A DNA stretch of 64,000 nucleotides from Kingella oralis (lineage in GTDB: Bacteria > Pseudomonadota > Gammaproteobacteria > Burkholderiales > Neisseriaceae): positions 2,294,001 through 2,358,000 of the forward strand of contig NZ_CP059569.1 in the NCBI RefSeq assembly GCF_014054985.1, in the 5' to 3' direction. The notes under the pieces were generated by a model that did no database searches, was not told where the DNA came from, and was given only the letters and a program-made list of their open reading frames with translations. Of the stretch, positions 15,770 through 24,540 are shown in pieces (within the stretch, counting starts at the first letter, position 1; every line of letters begins with the position of its first letter). The position numbers and the translations under genes are program-made.

Positions 15770-17032
15770 ATGGACAAGCTCAAAATCATCGCCAATGGCA
15801 AACTTAACGGCGAAATCACCGTATCGGGCGCAAAAAATGCTGCGCTGCCGCTGATGTGCGCAGGCTTGCTCACAGCGGGCACGCTGCGGCTCAAAAACGT
15901 GCCCATGTTGGCGGATGTCAAAACCACGCAAAAGCTGCTGCAAGGCATGGGCGCGCGCGTGATGACCGACAACATCAGCGAGTTTGAAATCAACGGCGGC
16001 ACGGTAAACAACACCCATGCGCCGTATGATTTGGTCAGCACCATGCGCGCCTCCATTTTGGTGTTAGGACCGACATTAGCGCGCTTTGGTAAAGCCGAAG
16101 TGAGCCTGCCGGGGGGCTGCGCGATTGGCAGCCGCCCTGTGGACCAGCATCTGAAAGGCTTGGAAGCGATGGGCGCGCAGATTACGATTGAACACGGCTA
16201 TGTGAAAGCCGTTGCGCCCCAAGGCAAGCTGCAAGGCGCGCGCGTGGTGATGGACGTGGTAACCGTGGGCGGCACGGAAAACCTGCTGATGGCGGCGACT
16301 TTGGCGCAAGGCGTTACCACGCTGGAAAACTGCGCGGTTGAGCCCGAAGTGGTGGACTTGGCGGAATGCTTGGTGAAAATGGGCGCGAAAATCAGCGGCA
16401 TCGGCACATCCACCATGACGGTGGAAGGCGTGAACGAATTGCACGGCTGCGAACACAGCGTCGTGCCCGACCGCATTGAAGCGGGCACGTTCCTGTGCGC
16501 GGTGGCAATGACCGGCGGCAAAGTAACCCTGCGCCACGCCGCGCCCAAAACCATGGAAGCGGTGTTGGACAAGCTCGCCGAAGCGGGCGCCATCATCACC
16601 ACGGGCGAGGACTGGATTACGATAGAAATGCAGCAACGCCCCAAAGCGGTAAACATCCGCACCGCCGTGCATCCCGCCTTTCCCACCGATATGCAGGCGC
16701 AGTTTATGGCGATGAACGTGGTGGCAGAAGGCGTAAGCAGGGTAACCGAAACCATTTTTGAAAACCGCTTTATGCACGTGCCCGAGCTCAACCGCATGGG
16801 CGCGAACATTTCGGTGGACGGGCATACCGCGCTGCTCACGGGCGTAGAAACGCTCTCGGGCGCAACCGTGATGGCAACCGATTTGCGCGCCTCCGCCAGC
16901 TTGGTGCTGGCAGGCTTGGTGGCCAGCGGTGAAACGATTGTGGACAGAATCTACCACCTAGACCGCGGTTACGAATACATTGAGAAAAAACTCGGCGGCG
17001 TGGGCGCAAAGATTGAGCGCATCCGCGGATAA
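15770..17032 (+). CDS. murA: UDP-N-acetylglucosamine 1-carboxyvinyltransferase
   Basis: First committed step of peptidoglycan synthesis: transfers enolpyruvate from PEP to UDP-GlcNAc in the cytoplasm. 420 residues, the usual size. It has the N-terminal G-A-K-N-A-A-L-P block (K22, N23), the catalytic, fosfomycin-target cysteine C117 in P-G-G-C-A-I-G, and the R-P-V-D-Q-H-L-K-G-L-E motif just after. No DUS lies inside the gene; a DUS pair follows the stop. Confidence 0.97.
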   Translation: MDKLKIIANGKLNGEITVSGAKNAALPLMCAGLLTAGTLRLKNVPMLADVKTTQKLLQGMGARVMTDNISEFEINGGTVNNTHAPYDLVSTMRASILVLGPTLARFGKAEVSLPGGCAIGSRPVDQHLKGLEAMGAQITIEHGYVKAVAPQGKLQGARVVMDVVTVGGTENLLMAATLAQGVTTLENCAVEPEVVDLAECLVKMGAKISGIGTSTMTVEGVNELHGCEHSVVPDRIEAGTFLCAVAMTGGKVTLRHAAPKTMEAVLDKLAEAGAIITTGEDWITIEMQQRPKAVNIRTAVHPAFPTDMQAQFMAMNVVAEGVSRVTETIFENRFMHVPELNRMGANISVDGHTALLTGVETLSGATVMATDLRASASLVLAGLVASGETIVDRIYHLDRGYEYIEKKLGGVGAKIERIRG

Positions 17033-17033
17033 G

Positions 17034-17075
17034 CGTTTTCAGGCTGCCTTTACCGGATAAGGCAGCCTGAAAACG
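17034..17075 (+). terminator. Inverted DUS pair after murA
   Basis: CGTTTTCAGGCTGCCTTT and AAGGCAGCCTGAAAACG form a near-perfect stem directly after the stop codon. Confidence 0.55.
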
Positions 17076-17206
17076 CTAATGCACTCATCTTTTTCGTTAA
17101 TTTTTGTTTGCGCCCTTTTCTAAACCCATAAAATCGCCTACCCTTACGCCTTTGCGTTTTCAGGCTGCCTGAAACAACACGACAACAAAAGGAAAGACAC
17201 ACAACT

Positions 17207-18697
17207 ATGTCTCAAACTTGGAAAAAAATCGCCCTCTACACCTGCGGCGCAATCAGCGGTGTGGCGCTGAGCATCGGCGCGCAAAGTTTCGCCGCCGACA
17301 AAAAAACCGACGACAACCTGCCCATCCAATCGCTCAAAACCATGGCGGAAGTGTATGGGCAAATTAAAGCCAACTATGTGAACAAATCCGACGACGACAA
17401 GCTGCTGGAAGAAGCCATCAAAGGCATGGTGGCGGGGCTGGACCCGCATTCGGAATACATGAACAAAAAAGGTTATGCCGAAATGAAAGAGTCCACCACC
17501 GGCGAATTCGGCGGCTTGGGCATGGAAGTCGGCTCGGAAGACGGCTTTGTGAAAGTCATCGCGCCGATTGAAGACACTCCCGCCGAGCGCGCAGGCGTGA
17601 AAAGTGGCGATTTCATCGTGAAAATCGACAACGAATCCACGCGCGGCATGACGGTGAACGATGCCGTCAAAAGAATGCGCGGCAAACCAGGCACCAAAAT
17701 CACGCTCACCCTATCGCGCAAAGATGCCGACAAACCGATTGTCGTGAACCTGACCCGCGCGGTGATTAAAGTGCAAAGCGTGCGCTCGCATTTGCTGGAA
17801 AACGGCTACGGCTACATCCGCGTAACCCAGTTCCAAGAGCGCACGGTGGCTTCGGTTGCCGAAGCGGTGAACAAATTAACCCAAGAAAACAAAGCCCCGC
17901 TCAAAGGCTTGGTGCTGGATTTGCGCGACGACCCCGGCGGCCTGCTCAACGGCGCGGTGGGCGTGTCTGCCGTGTTCCTGCCCAAAGATTCCGTAGTCGT
18001 AAGCACCAAAGGGCGCGACAACAAACAAGGCATGCTGCTCAAAGCCCGCCCCGAAGATTACATTTTGTCGGTGGGCACCGACCCCTTGGCTTCGCTGCCC
18101 GCCGAAATCAAAAACATCCCCATCACCGTGTTGATTAACTCAGGCTCGGCTTCGGCTTCGGAGATTGTGTCAGGCGCGTTGCAAGACCACAAACGCGCGG
18201 TCATCGTGGGCACGCGCAGCTTCGGCAAAGGCTCGGTGCAATCGGTGATTCCGATGTCTGGCGGCGGCGCGTTGAAAATCACCACCGCGCTGTATTACAC
18301 GCCCAACGACCGCTCCATCCAAGCTACCGGCATCGTGCCCGACGTGGAAGTGAAAGACAAAACGCGCACGTTTGAAAGCCACGAGGCGGATTTGTCAGGA
18401 CACATTGACAACCCGCTGGGCGAAAACGGCGTAAAAACCGCCATTTCCGCTTCCGAGCCCGACAGCAAGGAAGAAGAAACCAAACCCGCGGCCGCCAGCG
18501 AGCCCAAACCCAAATTGGAAGATTTGGCTTCGCGCCGCAAACCCGACCCCAGCAAAGACGACCAGCTGCGCAAAGCGTTGGATTTGCTGAAAAACCCAAG
18601 CGAATGGCAGCAGTCTTTGGGGCAGGGCGTGCAAAAGCTAGCGGAAGAGAAAAAGAAAGCCGATGAGAAAAAAGCGGCGGAAGAGAAGAAAAAATAA
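17207..18697 (+). CDS. ctpA: C-terminal processing protease, S41 family
   Basis: Periplasmic serine protease that trims C-termini of envelope proteins and peptidoglycan hydrolases. 496 residues: N-terminal hydrophobic signal segment (about residues 8-26), PDZ domain (about 95-180) and S41 catalytic domain (about 190-380). The Ser-Lys dyad is S314 in N-S-G-S-A-S-A-S-E and K339 in S-F-G-K-G-S-V. The C-terminus is a charged linker ending in a lysine/glutamate-rich coiled stretch. AAAGGAAAGACACACAACT precedes the ATG. A GC-rich hairpin follows the gene. Confidence 0.92.
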   Translation: MSQTWKKIALYTCGAISGVALSIGAQSFAADKKTDDNLPIQSLKTMAEVYGQIKANYVNKSDDDKLLEEAIKGMVAGLDPHSEYMNKKGYAEMKESTTGEFGGLGMEVGSEDGFVKVIAPIEDTPAERAGVKSGDFIVKIDNESTRGMTVNDAVKRMRGKPGTKITLTLSRKDADKPIVVNLTRAVIKVQSVRSHLLENGYGYIRVTQFQERTVASVAEAVNKLTQENKAPLKGLVLDLRDDPGGLLNGAVGVSAVFLPKDSVVVSTKGRDNKQGMLLKARPEDYILSVGTDPLASLPAEIKNIPITVLINSGSASASEIVSGALQDHKRAVIVGTRSFGKGSVQSVIPMSGGGALKITTALYYTPNDRSIQATGIVPDVEVKDKTRTFESHEADLSGHIDNPLGENGVKTAISASEPDSKEEETKPAAASEPKPKLEDLASRRKPDPSKDDQLRKALDLLKNPSEWQQSLGQGVQKLAEEKKKADEKKAAEEKKK

Positions 18698-18706
18698 ACG
18701 GTAAAC

Positions 18707-18729
18707 AAAACCCCGCCCGATGCGGGGTT
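18707..18729 (+). terminator. Rho-independent-like hairpin after ctpA
   Basis: AACCCCGC and GCGGGGTT around a short loop, ten bases after the stop; a DUS inverted pair follows at 18737-18778 as a second stem. Confidence 0.6.
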
Positions 18730-18841
18730 GCGCTGAATTTCAGGCTGCCTGTCGGTTACGCGACAGGCAGCCTGAAAACCAATGGGCAGCCATCCGTCCC
18801 ATCTCGCCGCAAACAGCTTAAAATCAGATTTTCAGGCTGCC

Positions 18842-19225
18842 TTGGTCAGCCATCCGCTCAATTTTTATCTAAACGGGAAACATCATAAAACACCCATTCT
18901 TGCCTTTTTATTGCTCCTGACCGCGTGCCACACCGCAAGCGCTCATGCCGATGCGCTCAATCCGGCCGTTGATATGAACGGCACCGTCCAAATTTCGTTT
19001 GAACAGGCGGAGTTTAGCTATCAGGGGCAAACGTATTATCTGGACGACGAGCGCGGCGTGTTAAACGAATGGATTAAGCAACAGCGGGCGGCGAGCAAGG
19101 CGTTTTTTATCAAACAAAACGTTTGCTTGAACGGCACAATCCGAACCCGAGCGCAAAACAATCCGCACGGCTTTGGCGCGTTGGGGCGGTATGAACGGGC
19201 GGTTGTGGTGCGCAAGATGTGTTGA
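18842..19225 (+). CDS. Small hypothetical lipoprotein
   Basis: Unrecognised protein. A hydrophobic stretch ending in L-L-L-T-A-C is a clear lipobox. After the cysteine come about 100 residues with a Y-Q-G-Q-T-Y-Y-L-D-D strand and a G-F-G-A-L-G-R-Y-E-R C-terminus. The start is uncertain: no ATG lies at the expected place before the hydrophobic core. TTG at 18842 is the nearest in-frame start, and ATG at 18782 would add a DUS-encoded F-Q-A-A segment. A mutated start codon cannot be excluded. Confidence 0.5.
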   Translation: MVSHPLNFYLNGKHHKTPILAFLLLLTACHTASAHADALNPAVDMNGTVQISFEQAEFSYQGQTYYLDDERGVLNEWIKQQRAASKAFFIKQNVCLNGTIRTRAQNNPHGFGALGRYERAVVVRKMC

Positions 19226-19287
19226 TGCGGGGCGATAAGGCAGCCTGAAAACGGCGTAACGCTTCCCGCTGCACGCCGTCCCGACAC

Positions 19288-19325
19288 AAAAAAAGACGGA
19301 TTCTCAAAAATCCGTCTTTTTGTTT
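19288..19325. terminator. Bidirectional terminator at accD 3' end
   Basis: AAAGACGGATT and AATCCGTCTTT form the stem; A- and T-runs on both sides make it usable on either strand. It lies 22 bases beyond the accD stop. Confidence 0.8.
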
Positions 19326-19346
19326 GCGTTTCGTTTTTCAGGCTGC

Positions 19347-20219
19347 CTAAACCACTTCGCTCACTTGCGGTTCGCGCCGCAGCAGGGTAATCAAATCGGC
19401 AAGGCGTTTTTTCATCTCGCGGCGGTCGATGATTTGGTCAATCGCGCCTTTTTCCAGCAAGAATTCGGCGCGTTGGAAGCCTTCGGGCAGTTTTTCGCGC
19501 ACGGTTTGCTCAATCACGCGCGGGCCGGCAAAGCCAATCAGGGCTTTGGGTTCGGCGACCACGATGTCGCCCAAGAAGGCGAAGCTGGCGGATACGCCGC
19601 CCATGGTGGGGTCGGTGAGCACGGAGATAAATGGCAAGCCTTTTTCGTTGAGCAAATGCAGCGATGCGCTGGTTTTGGTCATTTGCATCAGCGAGTTCAG
19701 CCCCTCTTGCATACGCGCGCCACCCGATGCGGCCACGCAGATAAAGGTGCAGTTGTCGGCAACGGCGCGGCGCACGCCTTGCACGAAGCGCTCGCCCACC
19801 ACCGAGCCCATTGAGCCGCCGATAAAGCGGAATTCAAACGCAGCGATGACCACGGGCAAGCCGTGCATCTGCCCGCGCATCACCACGAGCGCGTCGTCTT
19901 CGCCCGTGGCTTTTTTGGCGGCGGCAAGGCGGTCGGGGTATTTTTTGCTGTCTTTGAATTTCAGGATATCGGTGGGGTGGATGTTGGCACCGATTTCTTC
20001 GCGGTTGGCTTCATCCAGCAAGAGGTTTAGGCGTTCGCGGGCGGTGAGGGCTTCGTGGTGCCCGCATTTGGGGCAGACTTTGTGATTTTGGCTCAGCTCG
20101 GTGGCGTATTGGGTTTCGCCGCAGGATGAGCATTTGTGCCACAAGCCTTCGGGCACGCCTGATTTTTTGTCGTCATTTTTTTTGATTTTCGGGGGGAGGA
20201 TTTTGTCAAACCAGCTCAT
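19347..20219 (-). CDS. accD: Acetyl-CoA carboxylase, carboxyltransferase subunit beta
   Basis: Beta half of the carboxyltransferase that forms malonyl-CoA for fatty-acid synthesis; works with AccA (not in this window). 290 residues. N-terminal zinc ribbon: C-S-S-C (residues 30-33) and C-P-K-C (52-55 area). Carboxyltransferase core with F-R-F-I-G-G-S-M-G-S-V-V-G-E, A-S-G-G-A-R-M-Q-E-G and P-T-M-G-G-V-S-A-S-F. Start supported by AAGGACAACCCC. Confidence 0.96.
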   Translation of the reverse strand: MSWFDKILPPKIKKNDDKKSGVPEGLWHKCSSCGETQYATELSQNHKVCPKCGHHEALTARERLNLLLDEANREEIGANIHPTDILKFKDSKKYPDRLAAAKKATGEDDALVVMRGQMHGLPVVIAAFEFRFIGGSMGSVVGERFVQGVRRAVADNCTFICVAASGGARMQEGLNSLMQMTKTSASLHLLNEKGLPFISVLTDPTMGGVSASFAFLGDIVVAEPKALIGFAGPRVIEQTVREKLPEGFQRAEFLLEKGAIDQIIDRREMKKRLADLITLLRREPQVSEVV

Positions 20220-20612
20220 GGGGTTGTCCTTATGTGGATTTCAGGCTGCCTTGGGGTTTCAGGCTGCCTGATGTTGGGGTTTAGAACCTGTATCCACTAT
20301 TTCCATAGGCATCTTCTATGCCCTAAAAACGCGGCTACTGCGTTAAAAATGCTCGCAAGGTGTTCAACCTTTCTGCGCTTTTTGCCTTGTATCCACGCTT
20401 TTATGTCATAAAATCTACCTATGGAAATAGTGAATACAGGTTCTTAGATTGCTTGTACTAATTTTTGCGGGGTGGAATATAGCGGGTATTGTTGCGCTTG
20501 GCAAAGGGCAGCCTGAAAATTGTGTTCGGGTTTAACGCGCGGGCGGCGCAATCGGTTTTCAGGCTGCCTTATCAGGCGGGGAAACAATAATAGGCAGCCT
20601 GAAAAGTATGAC
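20220..20612. other. Gene-free stretch with DUS and an inverted-repeat element
   Basis: 393 bases between accD and the next gene. It contains direct and inverted DUS copies (20236-20275, 20504-20606) and the ~160 bp inverted-repeat element listed next. No coding potential was seen. Confidence 0.7.
20283..20444. mobile_element. MITE-like element, copy A (~162 bp)
   Basis: Ends are 27-base inverted repeats with a single mismatch; the left one begins AGAACCTGTATCCACTATTT. The interior has no ORF. A second copy with the same ends and similar internal words (ACTGCGTT, GCCTTGTAT) lies at 33377-33539. Short, non-coding, with terminal inverted repeats: this is the build of a miniature transposable element. 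Confidence 0.7.
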
Positions 20613-21125
20613 TCACAAATTCTGCGCCAGCCAATTCCATGCGCGGCGCAACACGCCCGCTTGGTTTTCAGGCTGCATCAATTGCGGCGCAGGCTCGCGC
20701 GCCATCGCTTCGAAATATTGCCAATCGCTCTCGTCGATGGTGGGTTTGAGCAGAAAATACACTTCGCCGTGGATGGGGAAGCCCGATTCGTGCACCATGC
20801 GGGTGAGCATTTGCAGTTCGCTTTGCGTCATGTCGCTGGCAAAATGGCTTTGCGGATGCAACACGACGATGCACGGCTGGTTGCGTTGCACCATGCCGCT
20901 TTTGGCGAGCGCGTTTTGAAAAATATCGGCGGCCACTTGCTCGTCGTCGATGGCAACGCGCGGATGCGAAAACGGGCAAGGCTTCATCACATCGTCCACC
21001 AAGCCGATGCGCAGCGTGGTGGGCATTTTGAAGCTGGCGCGGTGGTTGGACATATTGTGAATTTCAATGATGCCAGCCGACAGCGACACCAGCAGCACGG
21101 GAATATGCGTTTGAATAACAGCCAT
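20613..21125 (-). CDS. Hypothetical protein, function not recognised
   Basis: 170 residues starting M-A-V-I-Q-T-H-I-P-V-L-L-V-S-L-S-A-G-I-I-E, without signal peptide or membrane helix. It contains G-L-V-D-D-V-M-K-P-C-P-F, an I-V-V-L-H-P-Q-S segment and I-D-E-S-D-W-Q-Y-F-E. A DUS near the 3' end encodes M-Q-P-E-N. It is immediately downstream of amgK (11 bases), so the two probably form an operon. I do not know a function; the sequence seems well conserved in character, with ordinary codon use. Confidence 0.65.
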   Translation of the reverse strand: MAVIQTHIPVLLVSLSAGIIEIHNMSNHRASFKMPTTLRIGLVDDVMKPCPFSHPRVAIDDEQVAADIFQNALAKSGMVQRNQPCIVVLHPQSHFASDMTQSELQMLTRMVHESGFPIHGEVYFLLKPTIDESDWQYFEAMAREPAPQLMQPENQAGVLRRAWNWLAQNL

Positions 21126-21136
21126 GATTGTCGTTC

Positions 21137-22147
21137 CTAAAATGTGTAGCCCGTTTGCAAATCCTCATCGCCCACCAGCTGCAACAGCAGCGCGTAAAGC
21201 GGGGCAAGCTCTTCGTAACGGCGCGACGTGCGGCGCAAGTAGTTCAAAAAGCGCGGGATTTCGGGGCGGTATTTGTCTTTGCCGTCGCGGTGCCACAGCC
21301 GCGCAAAAATGCCCGCCACTTTCAAATGCCGCTGCACGCCCATGAATTCATACCATTTATAAAACGTGTCAAACTGCGCAGGCACAGGCAAGCCCGCCGC
21401 GCGCGCCTTTTCCCAATAGCGGATGACCAAATCCAGCGTAAACTCTTCATCCCATTCAATAAACGCATCGCGCAGCAGCGAAACCAAGTCGTAGGTTATC
21501 GCGCCATATAAGGCATCCTGAAAATCCAAAACGGCAGGACGGCCGCGCGTGAGCATCAGATTGCGCACGATAAAATCGCGGTGCACATACACTTTGGGCT
21601 GCGCTTCAATCACGGGCAGCAGTGCATCCATGGTTTGCTGCCACAATTGGCGTTGCGCGAAATTCAGGCTGCCGTTTAATTCTTTTGCCACAAACCATTC
21701 GGGAAACAAATTCATCTCGCGCAGCAAAATCTCGCGGCTGTATTCGGGCAACTGGTTGGGCTGGCTGGCTTGTTGCAACACAATCAGCTCATCAATCGCT
21801 TCCAGCAGCAAGGCTTTGTGCGCCTCGGGCGTGTTTTCTTGCTGCATCGCTTTTAAGTATTGCACATCGCCCAAATCGTTTAACACGATAAACCCCAGCT
21901 CCAAATTTTTGGCGAGCACGGTGGGCACATTCAGGCTGCTGAATAAATCGCGCACTTTCAAATAATTCGCCACGCTTTCGCGCATTTTTTCGGGCGGCGC
22001 GTCCATGCAAATTACCGTGCTGCCATCGGCAAAGGTGGCGCGAAAATAACGGCGAAAATCGGCATCCGCAGCAGCAAAGCTCAGTTCAAAGGGTTGATTG
22101 GGGTAAACGCTGGTGAGCCAGTCTTTTAGCAGGGTTTCTCGTTGCAT
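21137..22147 (-). CDS. amgK: N-acetylmuramate/N-acetylglucosamine kinase (AmgK-like)
   Basis: Aminoglycoside-phosphotransferase-fold sugar kinase, 336 residues. Key blocks: R-R-Y-F-R (ATP side), V-H-R-D-F-I-V-R-N-L-M (catalytic Asp/Asn near residue 190) and V-L-D-F-Q-D-A-L-Y-G (metal-binding Asp). AmgK phosphorylates MurNAc in the peptidoglycan recycling route that bypasses fosfomycin-sensitive steps. The divergent arrangement with lptD is the one known in Pseudomonas, where murU follows amgK; here murU is replaced by an unrecognised gene. Function is inferred from fold and context. Confidence 0.85.
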   Translation of the reverse strand: MQRETLLKDWLTSVYPNQPFELSFAAADADFRRYFRATFADGSTVICMDAPPEKMRESVANYLKVRDLFSSLNVPTVLAKNLELGFIVLNDLGDVQYLKAMQQENTPEAHKALLLEAIDELIVLQQASQPNQLPEYSREILLREMNLFPEWFVAKELNGSLNFAQRQLWQQTMDALLPVIEAQPKVYVHRDFIVRNLMLTRGRPAVLDFQDALYGAITYDLVSLLRDAFIEWDEEFTLDLVIRYWEKARAAGLPVPAQFDTFYKWYEFMGVQRHLKVAGIFARLWHRDGKDKYRPEIPRFLNYLRRTSRRYEELAPLYALLLQLVGDEDLQTGYTF

Positions 22148-22218
22148 ACTGTGAATTATCGGGTTTTCGGTTAAAATAGCCCGTCATTTTAACTTTAAAA
22201 CCGTTGCAAGGTGTGATT

Positions 22219-24540
22219 TTGTCTCGTTCATTTGTAAGCAAACCATTAGTCGCCATGCTGGGCATTGCCTTTTCAGGCAGCGCGTGGGCGGTGTCGGACA
22301 CATGGCAGCCTGAAAAGCTGGGCTGGGTGTGCCGCGCGCCCAATCCGCAAGCTAAAGGCGTTGCCCCTGCCCGCAAAACAGGGCTGCCCAAGCTGCCGCA
22401 AGATGTAACCCGCATCGAAGCAGATAAAGCCGCAGGGCAAACCAATGTGCGCCACCGCGCGCAGGGCGATGTCATCATTGAGCGCAACGACGAAACGCTG
22501 AACGCCGATTGGGTGGACTACGACCAGCCCAGCGAACACGTTTACGCGGGCGACCAATTCACGCTCACCCGCGCCGACGGGCAAACCGTGCAAGGCGATA
22601 AGCTGGATTACGACCTCGCCAAGCATTCGGGCAACGCCAACAACACCGAATTTGTTGCCGAGCAAAACAGCAAACGGCTGCAAGGCGTGGCACGCAGCCT
22701 GAAAATGTATGACGACAACCATCACGCCGCGCAAGAAGTCAAATTCAACACCTGCGAAACAGGCGACACATCGTGGTACATCCAAGCCGAAGAGCTGACC
22801 ACCAACCGCGAAACAGGCATCGGCGTGGCAAAAAAAGCCAAGCTGGTGTTTGCAGGCGTGCCGATTTTGTACACGCCGTGGGTGGATTTTCCGATTAACG
22901 GCAACCGCAAAAGCGGTTTTTTAGTGCCGACCATGTCGGTGGGCTCGGATGGCGCGTCGGTTGATTTGCCGTATTACTTCAACCTTGCGCCCAACTACGA
23001 TGCCACGCTCACCCCCGGCTACATCGGCTCGCGCGGCGCGCGCATCGGCGGCGAGTTTCGCTATTTGCAGCCCAAATACACAGGCAGCGTAAACGTTAAA
23101 TATATGCCGCACGACAGCAAACGCGGCTTAAACAACCGCGCGGCGCTAAGCCTGAAACACAGCCAAACCTTCACATCCAAGCTCACTGGCGGCATTGATT
23201 TCAACCAAGTGTCGGACGACGATTACTACCGCGATTTCGCAGGGCGCAACGAGTTGGCCGAAAGCACCAACCTAAACCGCAAAGCATGGCTGAACTACAA
23301 TCAAAGCCTTTGGGGCGCGCCGTTCAACGCAGAATTGATGGTGCAAAAATACCAAATTCTCAATGATTCCAACGGCAACAAAAACCCCGTGTATTCCATC
23401 TTGCCGCGCCTGTCTGCCACTTGGGCAAAAAACATCAATCCCTACACCGAGCTGGACATCAAAGCGCAGCTCACCCGCTTTGACCACAAAGATATGCAAA
23501 GCGGCAACCGCGCCGTGGTTTATCCCAGCATCAAATGGGATTTCCACAACGCATGGGGTTATGTGCGCCCCAAAGTGGGCGTGCACGCCACACGCTATTG
23601 GCTAGACGCATTCGGCAGCCTGAAATCGCGCGACACCTCGCGCATCCTGCCGATTGTGAACGTGGACAGCGGCATCACGCTGGAACGTCAAGCCAAGCTG
23701 TTTGGCGGCAGCTTCGTGCAAACCGTTGAACCCCGCCTGTTCTACAACTATACCCCCAGCAAATCGCAAAACGACTTGCCCAATTTTGACTCGTCGCTCA
23801 ACGATTTCAGCTACGACCAACTGTTCCGCGAAAACATCTATTCGGGCAACGACCGCATCAACGCCAACAACAGCCTATCGGCAGGTTTGCAAACCCGCTT
23901 TCTCAACCCCAACACAGGCTACGAATACTTCCGCGCAGGCATCGGCGAAAAATATTATTTCACCCGCGACGAAGTTGCCCTTTCAGGCAGCCTGAATCAA
24001 AACGAGCGTAAAAACGGCGACATCGTTGCCTTTGCCAGCGGGCAAGTCGCCCCCAGCTGGTTTGCCGACAGCAACTGGCATTGGAGCGCCGACAATAAAG
24101 CCACCCAGCGCTACGACTTGGGCATCCGCTACAACCCCGAAGCGGGCAAAGTGTTGAGCGCACGCTTCAAATACGGGCGCAACGAAGAAATCTATTCGGG
24201 CTTCTACGACAAACTGCGCCACATCGACCTTGCCGCGCAATGGCCCATCAGCAGCAACCTATACGCCGTGGGACGGCTCAATTACAGCACCTCCCCCCGC
24301 GCCATCTTGGAGCAAACCGCAGGGCTGGAATACAAAAACCCCTGCGGCTGTTGGAGCGCGAGCTTTGTTGCCCAACGCTATGTAACCGAATGGCAGCCCG
24401 TGCAAGACAAATACAAATACAAAACCGCCTTCTTCTTCACTTTGCAGCTGAAAGACCTCAGCAACGCAGGCACCAACGCCCAAGAGCAACTGCGCCTAGG
24501 CATCCCCGGCTACACCAAAACCAACGAGGTAAACAAATGA
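22219..24540 (+). CDS. lptD: LPS-assembly outer-membrane protein LptD
   Basis: Outer-membrane barrel of the Lpt bridge that inserts lipopolysaccharide in the outer leaflet. About 773 residues: signal peptide ending A-W-A, OstA/LptA-like jelly-roll (about residues 60-200) and a large beta-barrel. The order of neisserial LptD blocks is present, e.g. L-N-A-D-W, Y-T-P-W-V-D-F-P, N-R-K-S-G-F-L-V-P and the C-terminal F-F-F-T-L-Q-L-K-D-L-S. The TTG at 22219 is chosen because AAGGTG lies five bases upstream; TTG 22204 or GTG 22213 are alternatives. DUS encode W-Q-P-E-K near the N-terminus and F-G-S-L-K-S in the barrel. The stop overlaps the surA start. Confidence 0.93.
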   Translation: MSRSFVSKPLVAMLGIAFSGSAWAVSDTWQPEKLGWVCRAPNPQAKGVAPARKTGLPKLPQDVTRIEADKAAGQTNVRHRAQGDVIIERNDETLNADWVDYDQPSEHVYAGDQFTLTRADGQTVQGDKLDYDLAKHSGNANNTEFVAEQNSKRLQGVARSLKMYDDNHHAAQEVKFNTCETGDTSWYIQAEELTTNRETGIGVAKKAKLVFAGVPILYTPWVDFPINGNRKSGFLVPTMSVGSDGASVDLPYYFNLAPNYDATLTPGYIGSRGARIGGEFRYLQPKYTGSVNVKYMPHDSKRGLNNRAALSLKHSQTFTSKLTGGIDFNQVSDDDYYRDFAGRNELAESTNLNRKAWLNYNQSLWGAPFNAELMVQKYQILNDSNGNKNPVYSILPRLSATWAKNINPYTELDIKAQLTRFDHKDMQSGNRAVVYPSIKWDFHNAWGYVRPKVGVHATRYWLDAFGSLKSRDTSRILPIVNVDSGITLERQAKLFGGSFVQTVEPRLFYNYTPSKSQNDLPNFDSSLNDFSYDQLFRENIYSGNDRINANNSLSAGLQTRFLNPNTGYEYFRAGIGEKYYFTRDEVALSGSLNQNERKNGDIVAFASGQVAPSWFADSNWHWSADNKATQRYDLGIRYNPEAGKVLSARFKYGRNEEIYSGFYDKLRHIDLAAQWPISSNLYAVGRLNYSTSPRAILEQTAGLEYKNPCGCWSASFVAQRYVTEWQPVQDKYKYKTAFFFTLQLKDLSNAGTNAQEQLRLGIPGYTKTNEVNK

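Noticed and set aside
16076..16957. 293-codon frame opposite murA
   Set aside because: Antisense shadow with His/Arg-rich composition; murA is certain.
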